Shown: piece after piece, positions 57,147-64,000 of the stretch
Numbering within the stretch: position 1 is the stretch's first letter
Layout: each line of letters starts with the position of its first letter
Origin: JACKBK01 sp963707275
GTDB taxonomy: Bacteria; Chloroflexota; Anaerolineae; JAAEKA01
DNA: 64,000 bases
Direction of reading: 5' to 3'
NCBI GenBank assembly: GCA_963707275.1
Contig: CAVPPH010000001.1
Location: forward strand, 682,001-746,000
The notes under the pieces: model-generated
What the model was told of the DNA's origin: nothing
What the model saw: the letters and a program-made list of their open reading frames with translations, nothing else
Database searches by the model: none
Translations under genes and position numbers: made by a program

Positions 57147-58390
57147 GCACAGCAACAGATCAATCAACCGTGAGCGGATGAAGTCAGCCCCGTCGCGACA
57201 GTTTCCGAGCAGATGCGGTCCCGCCTTGGCAGCGCATCCGCGCCGGCGACGTGGGATCACTGCCGATCATTCTGGGCGTCCTCGTCCTTGTTGTCATCTT
57301 CCAAATCCTCAATGAGAATTTCCTGACCCCGCGCAACTTCGTCAATCTGGTCGTGCAGATGGCTGGCATCACGACTATCGCCATCGGCGTTGTCTTCGTG
57401 CTGTTGCTGGGCGAGATCGACCTGTCCATCGGCTACGTCAGCGCGGTTGCGGCCGTCTTCATGACGCTGCGCCTTCGAGCCTCCCGATGGCTGGCCGTGG
57501 CCGTTTGCTGTTGCCACCGCGCTGGCCGCTGGTCAGCATGATCGGCATCGGCCAGGGCCTCATCATCACCCGCTTCAAGCTGCCATCCTTCGTGGTGACG
57601 CTGGCCGGGTTGATGGTCTGGAACGGCGTGGTGCTGCTTTTGATCGGCGCCGGCGGCACGGTGGTCATCCAGGAGCCGGTCGATCATCGGCATCGCCAAC
57701 TACTTCCTGCCGGAGGCGTTGGGCTGGATCGTGGTCATCGCGGCGTGTGGCGCTGTTTGCGCATTGGCAGGATACCGGAGCTGGCAGTACGCGGCAGGCG
57801 CAAGGGGTCAGCAACTACGCGCCTTCATCTTCGTCGTCCTCCAGATCTTCGTGGTGGCCGCGATTGCCTTCGCGGCCGTGGTCTATGTCGCCAACCAGGA
57901 TCGCGGCGTGCCCTTCGTGGGCATTCTGCTGATCGTGCTGCTGATCGGCTTCACCTTCCTGGCTGAGCGCACCCGCTTTGGCCGCTACGTCTATGCCATC
58001 GGCGGCAACGCCGAAGCAGCCCGGCGGGCCGGCATCAACGTCAGCCGCATCCGGGTCTACGTCTTCATGATCAGCAGCCTGATGGCGGGCATGGGCGGCA
58101 TCGTGCTCTCGTCACGCCTGCGCTCGGTGGACACAGCGGCCGGCGGCGGCGACCTGCTGCTGAACTCCATCGCGGCCGCGGTCATCGGCGGCACCAGCCT
58201 GTTCGGCGGCAGCGGGCGCGTCATCAGCGCCTTCCTCGGCGCGCTGGTCATCGCCACCGTCAACAACGGCATGGGTCTGCTGGGCCTGAGCGCGGGCGTC
58301 AAATTCGTCATCACCGGCCTGGTGCTGCTGACCGCGGTGCTGGTGGATGCTATCACCCGCCAGGGCCGCCAGCAGTCCGGCCTGGCGTAA
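57143..58390 (+). CDS. Sugar ABC transporter permease, XylH-like (frameshifted)
   Basis: About 405 residues of BPD_transp_2 type. Motifs: LPIILGVLVLVVIFQILN, NLVVQMAGITTIAIGVVFVL, GEIDLSIG, VTLAGLMVWNG, ERTRFGRYVYAIGGNAEAA and AVIGGTSLFGGSGRV. ATG 57143 overlaps the ATPase stop (ATGA). One-base insertions occur at about 57177, 57219, 57227, 57480, 57530 and 57676. Completes a binding protein, ATPase and permease set for import of a pentose-like sugar. Confidence 0.88.
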
Positions 58391-58400
58391 GAGAAACACC

Positions 58401-58463
58401 GTTCGTAGTAGGCACTTCAGTGCCTTTCGGTCTTGCCACGGCGCTGAAGCGCCTACTACGAAC
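58401..58463. repeat. Inverted pair of the dispersed GTTCGTAGTAGG repeat
   Basis: GTTCGTAGTAGGCACTTCAG (58401-58420) and, reversed, GCTGAAGCGCCTACTACGAAC at the other end (58443-58463) form a stem of about 24 bp with a 15-base gap. Right after the permease stop; may serve as a terminator. Confidence 0.8.
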
Positions 58464-58473
58464 TGGATGATCT

Positions 58474-59548
58474 ATGGAACACAACTTTTCGCGAACCAAA
58501 ACACGCGCGACAATCCTGGTGATTGTCGCGTTGTTTGTGCTGGGGCTGTCAGGCTGCCGCGGCGCTCAATCAGCCGCCGACCAACAGATCGTCGTCACAA
58601 CGGTGATGGCTTCCGACGTCGCCGGCCCCAAGACCTTACCCCCTGCTTCCGTCGGAACACCGGAGGACGTTCCCACTTCTCCACCTGAGCGACCTGAGCT
58701 CTGGCAGTCCGCTGGCGACTCCGGTTGCCACGCCGCCACCGCTTCCAACTGACCCGCCACCCACCCCTACGGTCACCAGCGCGCCCGGTGAGGCTTTGCC
58801 CACACCTACGGCGGCTGGCCCGATCACGATGGAACCGTCGGAGCCGCCCGTTTCTACCTTTCAGGTTGTCGCTACTTACCCCCACGATCCCAACGCCTGG
58901 ACCCAGGGGTTGGTCTTCCAGGATGGCATCTTTTACGAGGGCACGGGGCTGCGCGGCCGGTCGAGCCTGCGCAAGGTCGATCCGGCCAGCGGTCAGGTGA
59001 CGCAGGGCATCGACCTGCCGGATCAGTACTTCGCCGAGGGGATCGCGATTCTGGACGACAAGCTCTACCAGTTGACCTGGCAGGAGAACACCGGCTTCAT
59101 CTACGACAAGGACAGTTTCGAACTGCTGGACACGTGGACGTACCCCGACGAGGGCTGGGGACTGACCACTGACGGCGAGCGGCTGATCATGAGCGACGGT
59201 ACCTCCGCGCTGCGCTTCTTGGACCCGAACACGCTGGAGGAAACCGGGCGGGTGGAGGTGGTCGATCCCTTGGGAAGGGTGCTCTACAATCTCAACGAAC
59301 TGGAGTACGTCAACGGCGAAGTTCTGGCCAACATCTGGCAGACCGACTGGATCGCGCGCATCGACCCGGCGACGGGACAGGTTGCCGGCTGGATCGATCT
59401 AAGCGGCCTGCTGCCGGCTGAAGATCGCACACAGCCGGTGGACGTTCTAAACGGCATCGCCTACGATCCGGCCACCGACCGTCTCTTCGTCACTGGCAAG
59501 CTGTGGCCGAAGCTGTTCGAGATCGACCTGGTTCCCGTCCCGCGCTGA
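58474..59548 (+). CDS. Glutaminyl-peptide cyclotransferase lipoprotein (one frameshift)
   Basis: Lipoprotein signal with lipobox LSGC, a Pro/Thr-rich stalk, then a five-bladed beta-propeller of the plant/bacterial glutamine cyclotransferase type (WTQGLVFQDG, GIDLPDQYFAEGI, YPDEGWGLTTDGERL, NELEYVNGEVLANIW, VLNGIAYDP). It turns N-terminal glutamine into pyroglutamate. Between the stalk halves a +1 slip (58640-58720) splits the gene; the second frame continues to the stop. Outside the cell, anchored by lipid. Confidence 0.88.
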
Positions 59549-59570
59549 CGCAACAGTATTGTTCTAGAGG

Positions 59571-59632
59571 AGTGAGCATTCTCAGATGCGGGTGTGTGAT
59601 CCGCGTCCAACCCGCATCTGAGGATGCTCACT
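59571..59632. repeat. 22-bp inverted repeat between cyclotransferase and ATPase
   Basis: AGTGAGCATTCTCAGATGCG... (59571-59592) and 59611-59632 are complementary with one G-T pair, spacer of 18 bases. The following sequence has a CGGTCTCTGACCGAG motif related to that near 38930. Confidence 0.8.
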
Positions 59633-59716
59633 CCGCGGGAAATGGACGCTCCGGCCGGTCTCTGACCGAGTCCAGTCGCCCCTTCAATCAGTTATATAAA
59701 CAGCCATGACGGCTGG

Positions 59717-60562
59717 ATGGTGATAGTGGTACAAACGGACATCTTGTTGCAGATCAGGAACCTGGTTGTGGCGTACGAGGGGGTGGTTGCGCTCAACGAC
59801 GTGTCGTTTGACGTCGCGGCAGGTGAGGTTCATGCGGTTCTCGGCGAGGACGGCGCCGGTAAGACGACGCTGATGAAGGTGGTCAGCGGTTACATCCCCG
59901 CCGGCGGCTACAGCGGGCACCTATTGCTGAACGGCGAGCCGCTGCTGCAGCGTTCGATCAAGGACGGCTTACAGCACGGAATCGCGATGGTGCCGCGCAA
60001 GATTGCGCTGTTCGACAACATGAGCGTTGCCGAGAACATCACAATGACCAAGGGCGAGGTGAAGCGTCGCTTTACCTTCTCCCGGCGCGCGGCGCATGAC
60101 GATGCAGCTGCTTTGCTCCAGCGCTGGGAGATCACTGTTCCGCTGGACGCTGACGTGCGCAGTTTGTCCCCGTTGCAGCGCCGCCAGGTGATGATCGCTA
60201 GCGCGCTTGCTGTCGAGCCGCAGTTGCTGATGTTGGACGAGCCGCTGGCCGGGATGCCGGATGCGCGTTCCGTAAGCGTGCTTGTGCGCATGGTCCGGCG
60301 CATTGCCGAGGGCGGTGTTACCTGCCTCTTCCTTGCGGCGCGGCCGGCGGATGCCATCCTGGTCGCCGACGCGATCACTGTGTTGCGCGACGGCGAGGTG
60401 GCCGGCCAGTGGCGTAGGGACGACTTCGACGAAGCAACTCTTGCGGCGGCCATGGCCAGCCAGCGCGGCTATGATCCGCAGCGCAATGTCCAGCATGAAG
60501 ACTTCGCCGAACGCCCCGGCCCGCTCGATCACTGGTTCAAGGGAATTGGAAGACGGCCTTGA
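59717..60562 (+). CDS. Orphan ABC ATPase with altered signature
   Basis: 281 residues like sugar-transport ATPases. Walker A GEDGAGKTT and Walker B LLMLDEPLAGM are present, but the signature is LSPLQRRQV (normally LSGGQ) and the H-loop His is missing (FLAARPAD). No permease or binding protein follows. It may be a partly degenerate or regulatory half of an ABC pair, possibly pairing with the XylG-like ATPase nearby. It overlaps the next, convergent gene by 26 bases. Confidence 0.75.
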   Translation: MVIVVQTDILLQIRNLVVAYEGVVALNDVSFDVAAGEVHAVLGEDGAGKTTLMKVVSGYIPAGGYSGHLLLNGEPLLQRSIKDGLQHGIAMVPRKIALFDNMSVAENITMTKGEVKRRFTFSRRAAHDDAAALLQRWEITVPLDADVRSLSPLQRRQVMIASALAVEPQLLMLDEPLAGMPDARSVSVLVRMVRRIAEGGVTCLFLAARPADAILVADAITVLRDGEVAGQWRRDDFDEATLAAAMASQRGYDPQRNVQHEDFAERPGPLDHWFKGIGRRP

Positions 60563-61760
60563 TTACCCCGCTGCTGCCCTTTTGGCCGTGCAGCTTGAGC
60601 GCCTCGTCGTACTGATCTAATCGAAAACGGTGGGTGACCATCCAGCCCAGATCGACCTGGCCGCTGGCCATTAGCTCGATAGCGATGTCAAACGTAGCAC
60701 GCGTCTCGCCGCCCCACTGCTCGGCGTGGTTGTAGATGTAAGCGGCGCGCACGGCCAGCTCCTGCGCGAAGACCGCCGTCCAGTCCACTCCTTTGGCCAG
60801 TCCGGGGACGGCCACCAAAATCACCTTGCCGCCGTTGCGCGTCAGCCGCAGCGAGTTGTCCAGTGTGGTGTCGGTGCCCACGCAGTCGTAGGTCCGATCG
60901 ACGCCGCCCAGTGCGACCCGCCGGCCGATGATCGGTTTCAGCAGCTCGGTGTCGACGCGGCTGGCGACGTCCGTGTACAGGTCGCCGGTCAGCACCTCGC
61001 TGGCGCCCAGCCGCTTGCCCGCTTCCGCCTGGAAGGGATAGCGGGCAGCCAGCAGGATCGTCGCCTTGCATCCCACGGCGCGCAGCGCGGCCAGAAGGCA
61101 CAGGCCGATGACGCCGGCGCCGATGATCAGCACGGTCTCGTCGTCGGCTGGCGTGTCGTTGAGCGCCGCGTGCAGTCCGACCGCGAACGGCTCCACCATC
61201 AGTCCGTTCTCGTCGCTGATCTCGTCCGGCAGGGCGTAGAGCTGGGAGCGATGTGCGACGAAGCTGCGGCTCCAGCTTCCGCCGGTGTCACGGCACGCGC
61301 CGATGATGATCCCTGGCGCGAGGCTGCCGCCGGTGATGTGCGTACACTGGTTGATCTCGCCGCGCGCGCACGCGTCGCACCAGTCAGCCTGCTGGAAGCC
61401 GCGCGGCGCGCACCAGAGTAGCGGCTCCGCGACGACTCTCTGGCCTACCTGCCAGCTGCCAGCCTCCGGTCCCACCTCGGCAATCACGCCAATGTTCTCG
61501 TGGCCAAAGGTGTAGGGAAACGACGCCAGCGGCGAGAAGTACGGGCTGGTGTGCAGGTGAATCGTGCTGATGTCGGTGCCGCAGATGCCGCCCAGCCGCG
61601 TCGCGATGCGCACCCAGTCCGGGCCGATCAGCTCAGGCTCGGGCACATCCTCAACGTAGGTACACGACCGCCCGCTCCAGAGCAGCGACGAGCGCATCTT
61701 ACCCATCGCCAGCCCGGCGGCGTACCGTGGAATGGTGGCATTGAAGCGGATAGCCTTCAT
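60537..61760 (-). CDS. Zinc-dependent medium-chain dehydrogenase
   Basis: 407 residues. Catalytic zinc ligands in GGICGTDIS and FGHENIG, structural-zinc cysteines around WCDACARGEINQC, Rossmann motif IGAGVIGLCLLAALRA. NAD(P)-dependent alcohol or sugar-alcohol oxidation is likely. ATG 61760 is chosen (MKAIRFN). Converges with the ABC gene. Followed on the same strand by the cyclase-family gene upstream at 61765. Confidence 0.9.
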   Translation of the reverse strand: MKAIRFNATIPRYAAGLAMGKMRSSLLWSGRSCTYVEDVPEPELIGPDWVRIATRLGGICGTDISTIHLHTSPYFSPLASFPYTFGHENIGVIAEVGPEAGSWQVGQRVVAEPLLWCAPRGFQQADWCDACARGEINQCTHITGGSLAPGIIIGACRDTGGSWSRSFVAHRSQLYALPDEISDENGLMVEPFAVGLHAALNDTPADDETVLIIGAGVIGLCLLAALRAVGCKATILLAARYPFQAEAGKRLGASEVLTGDLYTDVASRVDTELLKPIIGRRVALGGVDRTYDCVGTDTTLDNSLRLTRNGGKVILVAVPGLAKGVDWTAVFAQELAVRAAYIYNHAEQWGGETRATFDIAIELMASGQVDLGWMVTHRFRLDQYDEALKLHGQKGSSGVIKAVFQFP

Positions 61761-61764
61761 GGCG

Positions 61765-62633
61765 TCAGATGTTCGTGCGTGTGGCAAAGGGCGGCAGCGG
61801 GCCGATGGCGTCGCCGAAGCGGGTTTTGGGCATTGACGCTTTCTTGACCATCAGCGCGTCGTACTCCTCGTCGTCCACGTAGGCCACGATGCGGGCGATG
61901 CTGGCCTCGCCGTCCACGAAGCGCCACGGGAAGCAGCCGATGTTGACCCGCTGGTTCAGCAGCAGGTCGATGTCGCCGCCGACACACTCGGCGTGGATGA
62001 TGCCGTACGGGAACATCTCGATGTGCATCAGCTGGTACTTGTCGTCGGTGAACACGTCGGCCAGCGGCTCGCCGTACTTGGCCTGGAAATGCGCGTCGGC
62101 TTCTTTGGCCTGGCGCGGCATCCAGTTGCGGATGATGGTGTTCATCGGGTGGTCGGCGCTGCCGCAGTCCACGCCGATCCACTTGATCTTCTTGCTCTTG
62201 CACCACATCGGCGAACTCCCGGTCAGGGCCGGGGTGCTTGACCATGTAGCGCGATCTCGTCGGCGGTGGGCTGGTCCCAGCCGAAGTGGTGATAGCCGGT
62301 GTGGATGATCAGGATGTCGCCCTCGCGCACGTCGACCCGCTCCTCGACCATCTGCGAGGTGTAGATGTCGTAGTCGCCGGCGATGTCGGACAGGTCCACG
62401 ACGACGCCGGGGCCGGTCAGGAAGTCCAGCGTCAGGCTGGCGATGTCCTTGCCGGGGGTGTAGAAGTGGATTTCGCCGTCGAGGTGCGTGCCCAGGTGGT
62501 TGGAGTGGGTGACGAGCTGGCCGTTGGCGCCGTTGGGCGCCAGCCGCTTGAAGTACTTGACCTGCAGCGGCTCGTAGGTGGGCCAGGCCGGGGTGCCGAT
62601 GCCGAGGGGGATGGTCAGGTCGATGAACTTCAT
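61765..62633 (-). CDS. Cyclase-family metal hydrolase (two frameshifts)
   Basis: The N-terminal half has IDLTIPLGIGTPAWPTYEP and NHLGTHLDGEIHF, the HxGTHxD metal site of the cyclase/kynurenine-formamidase family. The C-terminal half (CKSKKIKWIGVDCGSADHP) is in another frame; one-base insertions near 62253 and 62210 join them via IRYMVKHPGPDREFADW. Total about 285 residues. Probably hydrolyses a cyclic amide or ester. 4 bases upstream of the dehydrogenase start, so likely a shared pathway. Confidence 0.85.
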
Positions 62634-62654
62634 TGTTGTAGAATCTCCTCTGAT

Positions 62655-62724
62655 CTCCTACTCTTACTCGTACTCCTACTCGTACTCCTCCGGACGAGTA
62701 CGAGTACGAGTACGAGTAGGAGCA
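62655..62724. repeat. Microsatellite hairpin of TACTCG/CGAGTA units
   Basis: Repeated CTCGTA/TACTCG units on the left (62663-62688) and CGAGTA units on the right (62695-62719) around a TCCGGA centre can fold into a long stem. It reads as a palindromic six-base repeat between two minus-strand genes. Confidence 0.8.
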
Positions 62725-62748
62725 GGAATGCGGGTGTGCGTGGGGAGC

Positions 62749-62962
62749 CTACCAACTGCCGGTTTCGAGCCGGCCGGCGATGCGCGCCTGAACCTGCTCC
62801 AGCAAGTCCGGTCTTTTCATCGTCCGGTAGCAGGGCCTGCATCTCGTTGAGCAGGAACGCTACCCACTCGGCGCGCTCACTGTCCGGTCGTGTGTTGATG
62901 ACGAGTTCAGCCGAGGTTTGCAGGTTTTCGGTAATGACGTGGTCGTACGGGAAGGTAGCCAT
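62749..62962 (-). CDS. Small uncharacterised protein (one frameshift)
   Basis: About 70 residues from ATG 62962 (AGGAG upstream): ATFPYDHVITENLQTSAELV, then after one extra base at 62804-62805 the frame continues TGLLEQVQARIAGRLETGSW to a stop at 62749. Alpha-helical C-terminus. Function unknown. Confidence 0.6.
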
Positions 62963-62992
62963 CTGTTTCTCCTGTCGAATGGTTTGAAGCGG

Positions 62993-63791
62993 TTATTCTT
63001 GTTGGTAGTCCACCGCGGCCGCGGTGTCAGTTTGTTCGCGCATGGTCGCCAGCACTTCCTGGTGGCGGGGGTGGATCTGGTAGGCTTCCATGTCCGCCAG
63101 GCTGTCGAAGCGGGTGATAAGGGCGATATCGAAGGCGCGCGTCGATGGCACGACGTTGACGCCGACCTCGATGTGGCGCAGCATGCTGATTGTGCCATCC
63201 AGACTGCGTAGCACAGCCGCGGCGCGCTTGACGTTGTCAAGGCTGCGATCCTTGAGCTTGAAGAGGACGACATGCGTCAGCGGGCGCTCGCTGGCCGGTT
63301 GATCGTGCAGTAGCCTCGGCGCCCGCAGGCAGCGGCAGGCGCATCACCAGCTCGCCCTCCAACTCCTGGCCGGTGTACTGGAAGCCGTAGCGCTGGTAGA
63401 ACGGTCCGGGGTTGCCGTCGCCGAGGCTGTGGCTGACCAGCAGCTCGTGCGCGTCCGGTCGCGTTTTGACATAATCAACCAACAGATCCAGCGCGCGCCG
63501 GGCGAAGCCCATCCGCTGATACAACTCGCCGATCATCAACCGCCACAGGAAGTATTCTGGGGTCAGCGGATCGTCGTAGAGCATCAGGAACCCGACAGCA
63601 GTTTCGTCGGCATAGATCGCGCGATACCAGGCGCTCTTCTCGAAATGCGCCTGGGCCAGCGACACCGCGTTGGACGCAACAAAGCTCTGCTGTGCAGGCG
63701 CAACTTGCAAGCTGAGAATGGCCCAGAGATTGTTGTTGTCGATCGGGCGCAGTGACACGGCTGCGTCCCTGGTAACTGGTGCGCCAATCAT
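62993..63791 (-). CDS. GNAT acetyltransferase probably fused to a Dabb domain (one frameshift)
   Basis: The N-terminal 150 residues are a GNAT domain (YQRMGFARRALDLLVDYV, FYQRYGFQYTGQELEGELVMRL). The rest is a stress-responsive A/B-barrel (Dabb): LTHVVLFKLKDRSL..., RAFDIALITRFDSLADMEAY, HPRHQEV, VDYQQE. The Dabb frame has no start codon for its first strand, so a one-base insertion between 63280 and 63345 joining the two is the simplest reading. A separate Dabb gene with a lost start is the alternative. Starts within the stop of the upstream gene (ATGA). Confidence 0.7.
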
Positions 63792-64000
63792 GCGGAAACT
63801 CCTTGCCGCGAAATGGGCAGGTGGTCGGTCATATTCAGGAAGTCGAGGTGTGGCCAGTTGCCCGGCTCGTTGACATTTTCCAGCGGCACGCTCAGCCGGC
63901 TGATGGAGCCACAGGCAAGCCGCATCCGGTAGGCGTAGTCCAGGCTCAGACCCAGGTAATGGGCGATGATGCAGCGCAGTGTGTCGGCGTGAGCTACAAT
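63788..64000 (-). CDS. Histidine phosphatase family protein, C-terminal part
   Basis: The last 70 codons, reading in from the window end. IVAHADTLRCIIAHYLGLS with the second catalytic His and GSISRLSVPLENVNEP are typical of the phosphoglycerate-mutase-like phosphatases. Its TGA overlaps the ATG of the GNAT-Dabb gene (ATGA). Confidence 0.85.
   Translation of the reverse strand: MVAHADTLRCIIAHYLGLSLDYAYRMRLACGSISRLSVPLENVNEPGNWPHLDFLNMTDHLPISRQGVSA

Noticed and set aside
62655..62724. Coding frames of SYSYSY / VRVRVR type
   Set aside because: Artefacts of the six-base microsatellite; they run across several frames and lack start signals.

Overview
The window is GC-rich bacterial DNA with tightly packed genes. 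It most likely comes from a member of the Chloroflexota (Anaerolineae/Caldilineae-like). This rests on overall gene style: secreted proteins with Thr-Pro stalks and single membrane anchors, LysM surface proteins, GT39-like glycosyltransferases, many palindromic intergenic repeats, and the prfA-prmC-tsaC block. No rRNA or intact tRNA is present to confirm it.

Layout. 0-8.6 kb (+): the end of a cysteine desulfurase, mnmA, fabF, a stalked surface protein, pth and mfd. 8.6-10.4 kb: small orphan genes and a broken lipoprotein. 10.4-22.4 kb (-): birA, a membrane-anchored protein, two alpha/beta hydrolases, two paralogous ATP-grasp ligases, a second membrane-anchored protein sharing the same N-terminal motif, a Thr/Pro-rich membrane protein and a GT39-like glycosyltransferase. 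This is the best candidate for an undescribed system (a peptide- or amide-ligase pathway). 22.6-34.3 kb (+): small membrane proteins, an O-methyltransferase, a large protein joining a glycosidase domain to two PGRP/amidase domains, scpA, a TPR protein, then prfA-prmC-tsaC-trmFO. 34.7-38.7 kb (+): two large secreted LysM proteins. 39-52.3 kb: miaB and an RRM protein (-), a sugar isomerase and oxidoreductase pair (+), then a long minus-strand run (surface protein sharing a domain with the LysM protein, esterase, retropepsin pair, aldo/keto reductase, GNAT, DnaJ, two-component system, LiaF-like membrane protein). 52.4-53.7 kb: a complete ISAs1-family insertion sequence with a 10-bp target duplication. 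54-60.6 kb (+): a xylose-type ABC transporter whose binding protein is an internal tandem duplication, a glutamine cyclotransferase and an orphan ATPase. 60.5-64 kb (-): a zinc alcohol dehydrogenase, a cyclase-family hydrolase, a small protein, a GNAT-Dabb protein and the end of a histidine phosphatase.

A second theme is sequence integrity. At least 16 genes, including the essential prfA and several other housekeeping genes, are split by frameshifts. Every one I could resolve is repaired by removing extra bases, usually one from a short homopolymer; I found no clear deletion. The shifts cluster (30.6-34.1 kb and 54-63 kb) and are nearly absent from 12-30 kb and 35-53 kb. The simplest reading is insertion errors in the consensus, so these genes are annotated across the shifts and not called pseudogenes.

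Small genomic elements are abundant: perfect inverted repeats between genes, a dispersed repeat with core CGTAGTAGGCGCTTCAGCG, a six-base microsatellite hairpin, and simple-sequence tracts lying inside mnmA and mfd.
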